A DNA stretch of 64,000 bases from contig CM035807.1 of assembly GCA_020466095.1 (NCBI GenBank), forward strand, positions 109,204,906 through 109,268,905. The letters run 5' to 3'. The first letter of the stretch is position 1; the number at the start of each line of letters is the position of its first letter. Below are positions 25,034-36,171 of this stretch, one piece after another. A model generated the notes under the pieces. It worked only from the letters and a program-made list of their open reading frames with translations, was not told the origin of the DNA and made no database searches. The position numbers and the translations under genes were made by a program. The stretch is from Chlorops oryzae (taxonomy: Eukaryota > Arthropoda > Insecta > Diptera > Chloropidae).

Positions 25034-25638
25034 TGTCCCTTAGATAATTAAATAAACATTTGAAGCATAAAAAAAAGCAGAGGAATAAACTTCGAGTTCC
25101 CATCCATAGACGCATTTCTTTAAAAGGATGTAGATTTACTGAAAATAGTGGACGGTCTAAGGTCCTAAGGCCCCGATCAAAAAAAAGTACTCGATACTTT
25201 GCAGTCCCTATTATAATAAACAGTAACGTGGGGTTATTTTTTACCAAAGGATAATAAATTGGACTATTCTGTTGACACTGATCAGGAGTGTTTTTAGAGG
25301 GTTGTTTGGGAAATTTAAGCCCTTTCCGGAATGCGAGAAATCTCAAACCAATCTGAAAACTGTAAGAAACACTTTAGGACCATTTTCTCTACAATTAACA
25401 CTTTCTCTCTTTTAGTATTTAATTAAATACGCCTTGATTTAGATGAATAGATTTTGCTTCAAATGTTCTAAAATTCAAAATTCCCTTCATTCGGAAGACT
25501 TCCTTTTTTTTTTGTTATCATCTTAATTAAATATTCATTTAAATTCATTAAAAAACTAAAACAATTTTTAAATCCATTTCGAATTCAAAACTTTAATAAA
25601 AAGCGATCCTTTAGAGCTAAAATTGCAATTCCGAAACA
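25034..25638. other. Short intergenic spacer
   Basis: No gene; AT-rich, between two plus-strand genes. Confidence 0.5.
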
Positions 25639-26241
25639 ATGCGTTTTTATGAGACATCCGATGTGAATTTTTATTCCGACATTCCCAATAAATGGGATTT
25701 TTATTGTCGCTATGGGCCCAATAAAACGTGGCAGCCAAGAACGCGGAAGGAGGCCTTTCCGAAATGGATGCAAGTCTACCATGACCTAGAGACGAAATTT
25801 AAAGAACGTATCGAGAACGATGATCTACATTTTAAGACATGGCCGCCATCGCGAATCGATCCGAAGGCTTGCCTGCCAATATTTTATGCAACCGGTGCAA
25901 GATTCATTCGACTTGAATGGGCAAGGCCGCTCAACTTCCGTTGCAATACGTTCCCAATGAATTTGAAAGAAGTCCGCCGTCTAAATGCGGAGTTGAGACG
26001 TAAGTTCATGATCGAATGTTTTTTTTTTTTTTTGAAGGAGATTACTCATTTCTACATTTCAGTTAAAAGACTTACCGCATTGGAGAAAGATCGGTTTGAA
26101 CGCGCCATTTTAAGGCAGTGCGAGAAGAAAGGCTGCATTATAAAGCAGGGTCGCTTGCCATCAGGATTCACACGTGACCCTCCGGCATACAAACATAGGG
26201 CTTTCAAACATGGAATTGCTGGATTTTTCGAATATACATAA
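25639..26241 (+). CDS. Unrecognised family F, member 1 (two exons)
   Basis: I do not recognise this protein family. Exon 1 is 25639-25999 and exon 2 is 26063-26241, joined by a 63-bp GT-AG intron (GTAAGT...TTTCAG). The intron length is a multiple of three, so an unspliced frame also stays open. The spliced product is 179 residues. Its core is SRIDPKACLPIFYATGARF and CNTFPMNLKEV (about residues 71-112), shared with two neighbours at 27387 and 29058. The C-terminal exon (ILRQCEKKGCIIKQGRLPSGF) aligns with exon 2 of member 3 (ILAECKKKGEILGK). The N-terminal third is unlike the other two. No signal peptide or membrane helix is visible. A conserved intron position supports a real gene. Confidence 0.7.
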   Translation: MRFYETSDVNFYSDIPNKWDFYCRYGPNKTWQPRTRKEAFPKWMQVYHDLETKFKERIENDDLHFKTWPPSRIDPKACLPIFYATGARFIRLEWARPLNFRCNTFPMNLKEVRRLNAELRRKFMIECFFFFLKEITHFYISVKRLTALEKDRFERAILRQCEKKGCIIKQGRLPSGFTRDPPAYKHRAFKHGIAGFFEYT

Positions 26242-26600
26242 CATGACCACAAGTAAAGAGAAAGCCATCATTAAAGTGACAAGAGAAGCCGGTAGCCTGC
26301 TAGTTGGAATTTTATGTATATATTTTTGAAAATTGCAGTTACATCAATTTTATCTAATGATCCTTTTAATTGAAATGAGAATGAGAAAGAATTTTTATCA
26401 ATTATTAATTTAAGTGGTTTTATTTAAAGGGTTTTCTGGGGAAATGTTTTTGAATTTTTAGCGAAATGTGTTTGTTACCATGACTCCATGAAGATACCTT
26501 AAACAATGCACAGTGCGCGGATTTTTGCCGCAATCAATGCGTCGATGCGCTAAAATTTTTGGACTCGGATGCTGACAAGTGTGATCGAATTTTGTCCCAA
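26242..26600. other. Spacer after family F member 1
   Basis: No gene seen; likely includes the 3' untranslated region of the preceding gene. Confidence 0.4.
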
Positions 26601-26607
26601 TTTTATT

Positions 26608-26935
26608 GTTCCCCAATATCTTTTTGACTATAAGCAATCATAATGTGAGCCTCAAGTCATTGTGGCAATTGTTTAAATTTTTGGCGATCCTGCCAGATCA
26701 GATAAGTGTCGCATATTGTACTATTTGCGCTATCTTTTTGACTATAAGCGATCATAATGTGAGCCTCAAATCATTGTGACAATTGTTAATTTTTGGCGAT
26801 CCTGCCAGATAAGTGTCCCCGATTGTACTATTTGCGCTATCTTTTTGACTATAAGCTATGATGAGAGCCTCAAGTAATTTAAATTTTTGGCGATCCTGCA
26901 GATAAGCGTCACAAATTGTACTATTTGCGCAGATT
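26608..26935. repeat. Three tandem ~110-bp units
   Basis: The segment ATCTTTTTGACTATAAGC ... TTTTTGGCGATCCTGC ... TTGTACTATTTGCGC occurs three times, starting near 26618, 26730 and 26840, with the third shortened. It separates members 1 and 2 of the local gene family. Confidence 0.9.
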
Positions 26936-27386
26936 GTGGGATAGATAGGAGGAAAAGACGTAGTCTTCTTTTAAAGATTTTTTTTTATTGAATTTTTCAC
27001 CGAATAACCTTAATCTACAATTTAAAGCGTTTCGAAAGGGCGACCAATTCTCACTAAAGAGCTCTTCTTTTTCTCGTTGAACATATTCCGCTAGAAAATA
27101 AAAACATTTCGAAGGATTTTTCATTGTTAATAACCATAACTGAAGTTTCGAAATGCAAAACGAAATAAAAGTCGCAATAAGACGACTCTACATCGATTGT
27201 AGATTCCTCTATTGAGCTTCCCTTGTCTGGGCAGAAGACGCACCATTACCCGATTGCATGAAAATCCTGCCCAAATGTATGGAACGCGCAACGTTTCAGA
27301 AAAAAATTGTTGCGTCTTCCCTAGATTCGAGCAACGCTTTCATGCAATTGAGTAGCAGCTTATCATCATCCGCATAAAATCTTTTC

Positions 27387-27821
27387 TTATTTATTGCTCT
27401 TGGTCTTGGAATCATCCGATTTCTTTTCGCTGGATATTTGCTTTTTGGAACGCTTCGCCGTCTTATGGGATTCTCGATCTTTCTCTTCGATTTCCTTTAA
27501 GTTCATTGGAAAAGATTTGCATTTGAAGTTGGACGGCTGTTCGGTTTCAAGTTTTATATATCTGGTTCCAGTTGCATAGTAGACAGGCAAGCATGCCTTC
27601 GGATCGATTCGGGAATTTTGCCAGCATGGGAAGTATAGATTTTCATCGTAGATTTTTGCCATCGATTTGCCTTTTATATCCCTATAAATGTTCATGGCTT
27701 TCGGATATATTTCATTCGGTTCTTTTGTCGCCAAAAGTTCACACTCATCATCATCATTTACTGCGAACTTAACTTTCTTCTTTTCGTTTCGATTATTTCG
27801 TTTTGCCATTCCGCTTTGCAA
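27387..27821 (-). CDS. Unrecognised family F, member 2 (intronless, basic tail)
   Basis: This 144-residue frame shares the N-terminal half YPKAMNIYRDIKGK...NLYFPCW and the core SRIDPKACLPVYYATG...FPMNLKEI with member 3 (29058), and the core with member 1 (25639). After the core it differs. Instead of the conserved second exon it reads into a short Lys/Ser-rich tail (KRSKKQISSEKKSDDSK) and stops. The splice donor seen in the other two is absent, so it may be an intronless derivative or have lost its second exon. An in-frame ATG at 27809 (MAKRNNRN) is an alternative start. Function unknown; the basic ends could suggest nucleic-acid or tubulin contact, but that is a guess. Confidence 0.65.
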   Translation of the reverse strand: MQSGMAKRNNRNEKKKVKFAVNDDDECELLATKEPNEIYPKAMNIYRDIKGKSMAKIYDENLYFPCWQNSRIDPKACLPVYYATGTRYIKLETEQPSNFKCKSFPMNLKEIEEKDRESHKTAKRSKKQISSEKKSDDSKTKSNK

Positions 27822-28119
27822 TTTATAAATTTATCAAAAATAAATCAGATATACAAAAAAAATTAGATATAATCACATAAAAATGAACGGTTACTTAGGG
27901 TATGAAAATTTTCATATTATTACTAATAACGAATTTGCGTTTTCAAGATTTGATATGCGAGGTTTTTTCTTCATTTTCTGTGCGTCCGTTGTCAACAAAA
28001 AAAAAATGTTTTTCTATAGAAATTTTTTACAGTGTAATACCGTCAAATACCGTGGTTTCATGTTTGCGTTTTAGATACAGGTGTGAGTGCAACTATAACT
28101 AGTATTGCTGTACCACAGC
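27822..28119. other. Spacer between family F members 2 and 3
   Basis: No gene seen. Likely holds the divergent promoter sequence of the minus-strand member 2. Confidence 0.35.
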
Positions 28120-28129
28120 AACACTAATT

Positions 28130-28720
28130 GCAGGTCCTGTGTACATTTCCCAAAAGGTTCATACACTTCCAATGTGACCCATATATTATTGGCTAGGGTC
28201 CGCGGGTTTGCCAAGCCCGTAAATCATAAATGATTCCCCTCGCGGGTGTTAGAGAGCAGTAGGAATTTCCCAGCAGTTATTTAGGAAATGCATTACCAAA
28301 GTAATGCATTTTTTCCTCGATGAAATAGGAATGCAAAGTAAATCGAATCGAATATATTCTGTCACTAGTATAGTAGTGTAAACTTACGCAAAAACGAGTT
28401 GCCTAGTTTTTTATACTGGTAAGTACTGATTTTTTGGCAAATTCACTGAAATCAAATAGTAATGCATTACAAAGATGCAAGATTCTTCGATACATTTCAG
28501 TACAACTGTGTAATTTGCAAAAGGTTCATCACTTACATATACCATATCTGCATAAACATACGCTTTGTGAATTTTGAACTATTTTGCATAGCCATCGTAA
28601 ATATAATGATCCCTGGGTAGTAAACAGTAGAAATTAGCAATTATTTAATCTACATATAATCATATTTTTCATGAAATGTGGAATCAAAAAGTAATCATGT
28701 AATTGAATCAAATTTGCATT
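28130..28720. repeat. Old tandem duplication of ~350 bp
   Basis: Matching landmarks occur twice in the same order: AAAAGGTTCAT followed by CACTT (28153 and 28517), ATAATGATCCC-like (28227 and 28604), and AGCAGTAG(G)AAATT...GCAATTATTTA (28256 and 28627). The copies are strongly diverged. No coding content is recognised. Confidence 0.45.
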
Positions 28721-29057
28721 GACAGGTAATCAAAAGGAATGCTAGCTTATATTCTATTAATAATTATGGCAAAAATCGCTACTTTGTTTAGAAAATAACA
28801 TATTATACCAGTTACATAACTCTCGTTCTGCATAAAGCCTTAGAATTTTTTACATCATAGTCAAGAAAATTCAAATGTAATGGGTCAAAAGAAAGGATCT
28901 ATAATTGGTTGAATTGAAAAAAGTTCTAAATTACTTAAATTTTCAAATGCATGAGTCTTTTAGACTTATATATTGAGTTATTAGACAAATTCTTTAGTTT
29001 GAACAATACTTTTTATAAACTTCATTGTTCGTTAGAACACTTTTTTTTTTTTTGAAG

Positions 29058-29858
29058 ATGGTTCAACGCAAGACTGAGAAAAACCTCGATCCTTCGGATT
29101 GTATAAATGAGAAAGAAAAGGGAGCGAAATATCCAAAAGCGATGAATATCTATCGTGACTTGCAGGGGAAATTTATTCCAAGAGTCGAAGCTAAGAATCT
29201 GTACTTTCCATGTTGGCTCGATTCGCGAATCGATCCGAAGGCTTGCCTGCCCATATTTTATGCAACCGGTGCAAGATTCATTCGACTTGAAATGGCAAGG
29301 CCGCTCAACTTCCGTTGCAATACGTTCCCAATGAATTTGAAAGAAGTTCATGCTAAAAATGCTCAAATGAAAGGTAAGCGTTATGAGCTTAATGACTGGT
29401 TTCCAATACATAGTGCAGAAACTCTTGCAAATGTTCAACACATTGAAACATATGAAACTAAATCCAACCAACTGCGCTTTTGAATATAACTCTTTCCAAA
29501 TGGTTGCATGTGTTGGGTGTTTGCAGAAATTGCTGCGCTGATAGTCCAAGTCTTAAGTGGCTAATCTACATTCGAGCATGCTCGAGCGAGCGAGTCGGCT
29601 CGATGCAATGCTCGATCGTATGTGGTGATGTTGGTTGATGAATTGGCTAAAAGCATTACTTATGATTGAGCAACGCATCGAACCGAGCTGCTCGCACGAA
29701 CATGCTCGAATGTGGATTAGCCACTTGAGTTCGATTTTGATCTCATTTCGTCATATTTGAATATTATAGCAAAAGCCAGAAGAGCGAAGAAGGAAGCACA
29801 ATTTCAAAAACAAATATTGGCTGAATGTAAAAAGAAAGGAGAAATTCTCGGAAAGTAA
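29058..29858 (+). CDS. Unrecognised family F, member 3 (two exons, shortened)
   Basis: Exon 1 is 29058-29373 and exon 2 is 29770-29858, with a 396-bp GTAAGC...TATTATAG intron at the same phase and protein position as in member 1. The product is 134 residues, starting MVQRKTEKN; an upstream in-frame ATG at 29025 is less likely because a 16-base T-run lies between. The N-terminal half is closest to member 2 (YPKAMNIYRDLQGK, NLYFPCW), but the core at 29225-29347 is nearly identical in DNA to member 1. Exon 2 stops (29856-29858) about 30 residues before the alignable end of member 1. Recognisable family sequence continues past the stop, so the gene is truncated or a young pseudogene. The intron carries a 172-bp MITE at 29555-29726. 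Confidence 0.6.
29555..29726. mobile_element. Foldback MITE, family M1, copy 1
   Basis: The ends AAGTGGCTAATCTACATT and its complement pair with one mismatch and continue into a long GAGCGAGC / GCTCGC-rich palindrome. A relative lies at 35996-36171. This copy sits inside the intron of family F member 3 and accounts for most of that intron's extra length over member 1's 63-bp intron. Confidence 0.85.
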
Positions 29859-30095
29859 AAAAGCAAACGTATGGCGGCCATTCCTGAAGGATATTTCGAG
29901 CGTGAAGTATCATAGATGAGCGTGAAAAACCTTATTATGACCAGCAAGAATTCTTTAATGGATTGTGGAACGACATAAGTCATGAAATCTTTTTTCATTA
30001 TTTTCCAGGAGTGCTGCAGAATCCAATAGCACTCGGAACCGACCTAAATTTTTGGTATTTCACCGAATTATTCATGATTTTTTTTTTATGAATTT
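29859..30095 (+). pseudogene. Decayed C-terminal end of family F member 3
   Basis: Directly after the stop the same frame continues KRMAAIPEGYFERE, aligning with GRLPSGFTRD of member 1, and then stops again. A repeated GAGCGTGAA (at 29898 and 29919) coincides with a change of frame. The second frame then reads on as EKPYYDQQEFFNGLWNDI and beyond to about 30090. I infer a lost longer C terminus broken by a nonsense change plus a small duplication/frameshift. The break is described only; the ancestral reading is uncertain. Confidence 0.5.
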
Positions 30096-31151
30096 ATTAT
30101 GTTGGCCGGTAGAAACGATCGACTCTAGACAACGTCCGGATTCTGTGAGGGACTCTCCTTATTTTATGTTTTAATTTTATTTTGGAAATTTTGGGACTAA
30201 AAATAAAGCTGCTTTAAAGTATCCAATTGTTTTTATGTATGTATGTATGTACTGGCGAAAGGATGTGTATGGAATCAAAACTATGATATTCATAGGCGCT
30301 TCAATTTCATATTGATTTTTGTTAATTGATGTTCGACTTGTCAAACCCTGATCGGTCTTTACTTAACGAAATTAATCTGTCCCAGGATGGAGGAAAATTT
30401 TTTAGCCAGAGGCCGAAAATCTTCATTTGTTTGGCCTTTGTCTGAGATCAATTCAGACCTAAGAACCTAGGAGCGCCGGAGCCTCAACGTTTGACTATAA
30501 CAGATAGATGATATGTGTATGCCTCTATGTAGTTATATGGCAGCAACGTGAAGATACACATCCTTTTTGCGTTATGTCACTGTTTTGAGGTCTGTGTGTG
30601 TTTATTTTTTTTAGTAAATTAATTGCATCCTGTAATGTCCTTTAAATGTTATTCTCTTATTAAAGAAACGATGAATCTGCCGTCAAAAGTTAATCAACTT
30701 TCTCGTCCTACGAAAGGAACAAAAGAATAAAGCAAAGAACAAAAGTATTAAAAGTTAATTTCCAAAGAAAACATTTGACGTAAGAAAGGAAAACAAGGAT
30801 TTCCGCTTAAATTAGTTGAAGCGGAATTAGTCGTGGATTTTAAGGGATTATTACTGTAGGACTGAATAGCGCGCCACATAAGACGATGGAGACAATACGA
30901 TGCTAAGGATACGAAAAAGGAATACGTATCTGAGCGCTCGCTCGTTAGTTGTAATGTTGAGTGCCATCAGAAGAAATTCCTTGGTACTGATGTCATATTA
31001 TTAGTCCCTTTTTTGGGGGGTGGAGGAGCATACATGAATTACTCTTGAGCGAGTGAACAAGGATTAAAAGCTATTGCTTCGTAATATCGTAATCTGATTA
31101 ATAATGAGCTTAAACAATAATTTATACAAATTGAAAGCGATCTAGAATATT

Positions 31152-31194
<43 letters not shown>

Positions 31195-32952
31195 GTCTAT
31201 GTATTTTTGAAATTGCCGCAATTGATTTTTAGTTCAATTGGCGAATGGAAATTAATTTTAAAGGGGTTTTCTGGAATTAATGAATCTTTTAGGCGAGCTT
31301 TTTTTTAATTCCTGCTCTTATTGCCCTCATTAGAAGTCTGAGACTTCTCAGAAGTCCAACGTTTTGATGTGATTTCGAATCTTCTATGTATTTTATAAAT
31401 AAGTATATGTCGAAGTAGCTTCCGGACCCTGCCGAACCATATGAAAAATCTCCCATATGGCCTTTGAAGAAGTGATGAGCTTTCCTTTCTTTCCATTTCT
31501 TATTGTTTTTATGATAAAATATATATCCACATTGTTATCGCTATCTTTTATATATGTATCCCAACAATTATTCTGCCTTTTTAAATCTTCAAAATTTCCT
31601 TTTCTTTTGCTCTTCTTTAACAGCTGCAAAGACGTTACGCTAACAAATGCCTTTGGATGCGCCTTTTACCTTTCCCCATCCATCCGATTGCCTGGAAGCT
31701 ATTGTGCGAAAGCATGCCTTTTAGTCGTATACAACTTGGAGCATGCTTCGTGCAATGCCAACACTGATTTTCCAACTATTTTAAGCACACAACTTCCGAA
31801 CAATGGAGCAAGGAAAATATTTAACTATAAAATTCTTTAATTTTCCAGCTACTACGAAACAAATTCTCAGGAATCATTGAGGCTTAACAGCCGAGCGGGT
31901 GGGCGGCTGTTTGGGCGTGCAGGTGGTCGGTCGGTCCTGTTGTTGTGTGGGTGGTTGGCTTTGCTATTTTGATGTTTCAAATACTTTTACCAAATTATGA
32001 TGAGCATATTAACATACTTTGCTGTAACTATAACTATGTCTATGGCTTCGACTATGGACTGCTACGACAACGGCAACGCCTGATGCTTTAATGCAGTTTC
32101 ATTGTTCTCACATGGAAGCTTGCGGCACACACAAACACACAACACACACACACGCACGCTCGCTTCTTTCAAGGTGCTATGATGCTAAGATGCGTGAAAT
32201 TAAATAGCATAATTCATATAGGCCCGCCTCACACTCCCTCACACTAACAATGAAATGGCGAAATTGCAGCCATCCAACTCTGCTTTGTCATCCATGCATA
32301 TGAGAAAGAAAGAATTTCGGAAATTTCTTTCGACGACACAGAGAAAAAATTAGCAAAACAAAGACATGACTTTGGTCTTAGTTAAGGCAAATATCCCTTC
32401 CATTCCATCCACCTATCCATCTATTCATCCGCTCGTTGCGATGCCCTCCTTTGCCGAATTCCATAAGTGACATTCTATGTTAGCTTCGACTAAAGTATTT
32501 CAACCGTTTTATGTAGTTTACATCATAATTTTTTTTTTTTTTTTTTTTTTGTAAATACTGCAAATTTTTTTGAACTCACTCGAGAAATATTTGAATTTTT
32601 TTTTTAATTTTTACTTTTCTTCCTTTTCTGTAACATAAATACCTTTTAAGGGAGCGGATTGAAACTCGTACGTTGCTCAAAGTTCTTGAAATTTCACAAA
32701 ATATCTCTTCATTCACGAAAACAATTTCAAAAGCGACGCTTAATTAACGGAAAAAATGTATGAAAGTTGTGTTCATGCTTGGAATTGTTTTGTTTTAAAC
32801 ATGGTACATGGATATACTAAAAAAAAAAATGTAGTTTTTCAATTCAGAAAAATTGCTTGCTGGGATACACCTTGCCAATCAATAAAACCTTCTTGATATA
32901 AAGACCCTGTTTTGACCCGAAAAAACATGTTCGACTTCTCATCTTTTTGATT
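30096..32952. other. No gene recognised; CT microsatellite
   Basis: A CT run of about 36 bases lies at 31153-31187 and poly-T at 32527-32551. Open frames (for example 31457-31840) have no domain signature. Confidence 0.5.
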
Positions 32953-33418
32953 CTCTTATAGGGCATTTACATATACGTTTTAGCGCTACTCGTTTAAGCT
33001 AAAACGACTAAGTCAAAACGGGGTGTTTACATATGCACATGTCGTTTTGTTATTTTGTGGTTATCTTTTGTTTGCTTAACACGTGAAATATGAGTGAATA
33101 TTGTTATTTAGATAAGAAACAATTATTGAATTTGTCTTCGTTTTCTACATTGGTTGTGGAAACAACCTCACAATTTTTAAATTAGAAATTTCAATTACCA
33201 TATGTTTTCCATTTTTATAGTGATGACACTCAGATTTCGATATTTTTAGCAGCTATAAGCAGGATTTATCTTGTTTAGCTACTTGTTTTAAATTAAAACA
33301 GGAAAGTTTCTTGTTTTAGTTTTGTATGATAAAACGGGAAAAATCTAAGTTGTTTTAGTGCTAAAACGGGCAAAGTTGCTAAAACGCGAATAAAATGGCA
33401 TATGTGAACGGTCTATTA
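32953..33418. mobile_element. Candidate degenerate TIR element
   Basis: The left CATTTACATATACGTTTTAGCG and right CTAAAACG...GGCATATGTGAACGG are imperfect inverted copies. The interior repeats CTAAAACGG-type motifs on both strands. No clear target duplication. Confidence 0.4.
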
Positions 33419-33431
33419 AGATGAAAATAAT

Positions 33432-33949
33432 AGCATGTTTCCACATAGTGCATTAACTGAATTACCTGCATTAACTCGTTAACGCATGGTTAAAAATGTG
33501 ATAACCCATACAAAAATGTCAAGTTAATCACCTCAATAATGCATGCATTAAAATTTAACGCAGATAAAACAGCATGGTTGCATTTGGACTAGCTTGCAAA
33601 TTTTACGAAAAATTGCACCCCTGAATAGAAAAGTACGTGAAATAACAACTGTTCTGTTAAATCAAAAGAACCGCTGAAATAAAAATCAATATGAAAATGG
33701 AAAGTCCAAGGAATAAGTAAAAATATTTAAGCTATTTCACACATTGAAATCAAATGAAGATTGTAATATATCCATATATCGTTTATATCTAGCAAAATAT
33801 AAGAAAGGGGTATTTTTCACTTTTTTTACAGCAGCTTCCGACGAAATCAGCTCATTAGTTAATGCACAGTCCGCAAGTGGAAACGACAGTGATTAACTAT
33901 ATGCGTTAACTTTAATGCATATAGTTAATGCACTATGTGGAAACATGCT
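33432..33949. mobile_element. 518-bp MITE with 27-bp TIR
   Basis: The left end AGCATGTTTCCACATAGT continues to a 27-bp perfect inverted repeat at the right end. ATAAT is duplicated on both flanks (33427-33431 and 33950-33954). The interior is AT-rich with TTAACGCAT motifs and a second palindrome (ATGCGTTAAC...TTAATGCAT) next to the right end. No transposase fragment was seen. Confidence 0.85.
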
Positions 33950-34016
33950 ATAATCAACTCAATAAACTTTTAGGAGATAAAATAAAAGATCCTCTCTTTC
34001 AAAAAAAAAACACTCC

Positions 34017-34269
34017 ATATCGCACACTAAACACTAAATCGGCACAACTCAAAATTTTGCATTTCTCGGGCAAACAGCCTACAATTCTCGACTCCTGTAA
34101 AATCAATTTCTTTTCTAAATTTATATTATTCTTAATTAACTGCAGAATCAATAAATATCAATGTTAATTATCCAAGTGTTCATTTTCCTGCAGTAAAATG
34201 TTGGCGAACATGAAAATATTGATTGAAAAAATTTTTAATTTTGCCGGTTTAGTGATTAGTGTGCGATAT
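34017..34269. mobile_element. 253-bp TIR element
   Basis: The ends ATATCGCACACTAAACAC and GTGATTAGTGTGCGATAT are inverted copies with one or two mismatches, extending about 28 bp. No convincing target duplication. Confidence 0.6.
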
Positions 34270-35748
34270 ATAAAATCCCAAAATATTTTGAAAGCGCAAA
34301 ATTTCCCAAGGGCAATTTACAAAGCTGAATGAATCCCCCTAGTGTACCTTTAAGATCTCCATTGAAGGACATTCAGATGAATTCATTTTATTTTTAATCA
34401 AAAGCACCAATGGAAATAAAATTAATATTTGATAAAAGTAACCTTTTCCAAAGAACCTTCCGTGGAGCGAAAGAGAAATTTCAATCAAATCCACACAAAA
34501 GCAGTCGTGTTTTTACATTCGAATTTTCTTCAATGAATAGCGAAAAAAAAAAGAAGAAAAACTCTAATGAAGACTAGCTTAAGTATGATTTTAATTTAAT
34601 ATGATGTTTATTCCTGAAATGTGTACACATTTCTTTTTTTTTTTTGCTCATAATACCTATCTGACGTATTCATCTTAATTTTATTTCCGTTCTAACGAGA
34701 AATGCTTCACTGTGAAATGATGCTGCCAACGAACGAACGAGCGAAAGGGCTTTATGGATTTCAGTTTCTCCGGGACGGGAACTGCTTAAACTCGCATCGT
34801 TTTGATGATGGCTTTGAATATTGTATGAAGGAATGTGTTCGTGTTCGTGTTCGTTCGTGGGCATCAATGTTTATACACAAACATTTGCGGGAAGGAAAAA
34901 GATGATGTTCAAACAGGAAATACCATCGAAAATAGTTTGAGATCCATTTTTCGATTTGTTGCGCATTGCCGATTGTCGATTACAGCTCATTTCAGTATGT
35001 TCGAATAATACGTTATGGAATAAGCTCCTTTGGTCGGCCATCCTTCGACGTGGGCCTTGTGTGGTGGGTAGTGTACGAGCATGAAGAGGAAACAACTGAC
35101 AGTCCTAAGCTCAGTAAGTAGCAAAACGATGAAGTGCGGCGGCTGTAAATGAAACGTGGGGGATCAGGGAGACCGTGATGTCTTGAAGCGGGTTAATCGT
35201 ACGCGTAGGAATTCACGCAAGACCGGAGCGAAAAAGAAAATAAAATCGGATAAGAGCAAAAATAAATAAAAAATAAAAAATAAAAAATCAAAATGTACAA
35301 AATAATTCCCTGCCTGTCATGTTTTCGGATGGTATAAATATGTACGTATGTATGTGTAGCTTCTGTGGGTATTTTCACTCATGAAAATAAGATATCATTG
35401 GATATACAAATATTGTTATTTTAAATTTCCGCTTTTGGATAGAAGGAAGCTTAATGGAAAACGTACATATTCGTAGGGAATATTTGCAACAGAGAAGTGC
35501 TTTCTGGATTCCTTTGAGTTAAAATTCTTTTTAAAGAAATTACTTATTTTGTGTAACAGAAAGTTAACAAAGATGGTTCAATCAGAATTAAATTACTTAT
35601 TTTTTTATGAATTTATTAATGAGAAAGTGATGGGAGATTTATTTGGCTCACATGCGCCGAGTGATTCCAAAAAAGCATTTTGCTAATTTTTTTATAGGAA
35701 ATCACTTATGGAAGAATCCCTTTGTAAATGTTTGATGTTGGTTTTGTT
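34270..35748. other. No gene recognised
   Basis: Overlapping short frames on both strands near 34670-35095 contain imperfect GAACGAACGAGCG and GTTCGTGTTCG repeats but no protein family signature. Confidence 0.45.
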
Positions 35749-35762
35749 TAATAAAGAAATTA

Positions 35763-35853
35763 TTATTATTATTATTATTTGTGTATTGCGCCTTAATAAA
35801 TTAAGAAGCAATCTTTAAAAAATAGGAGGCGCTAGCTTCCGAGGCTATCGGCC
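35763..35853 (-). mobile_element. 91-bp retroposon with (TAA)n tail and 14-bp TSD
   Basis: TAATAAAGAAATTA is present at 35749-35762 and again at 35854-35867, a perfect 14-bp target duplication. Read on the minus strand, the insert ends in seven TAA units, like the tails of I-clade LINEs and SINEs mobilised by them. The body (AGGCCGATAGCCTCGG...) is too short to classify, so this is either a strongly 5'-truncated LINE or a SINE fragment. Confidence 0.8.
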
Positions 35854-35995
35854 TAATAAAGAAATTAGAAATGAGAAAAATGTCTCAAACTTTCTGTAAA
35901 ATCACTAGAAAAGGTCAAATTTCTTACTTTTCAAATTGGTCTCGGAGCTTATATGCGACATACACGCGTAAAGATTTTTCCGATTTAGATTCATA

Positions 35996-36171
35996 AAGTG
36001 ACCTATCCACATTCGAGCATGTTCGAGCGAGCGGCTCGGCTCGATGCAATGGTCGATCGTAAGTGGTGATGTTAGCGAGCCAATTCATCAACCAACATCA
36101 CCACATACGATCGAGCATTGCATCGAGCCGAGCCGCTCGCTCGAACATGCTCGAATGTGGATTAACCACTT
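35996..36171. mobile_element. Foldback MITE, family M1, copy 2
   Basis: A nearly complete 176-bp palindrome. The arms contain TCCACATTCGAGCATG, GCTCGGCTCGATGCAAT and CGATCGTA, all shared with 29555-29726. It could form a long hairpin. Confidence 0.9.
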
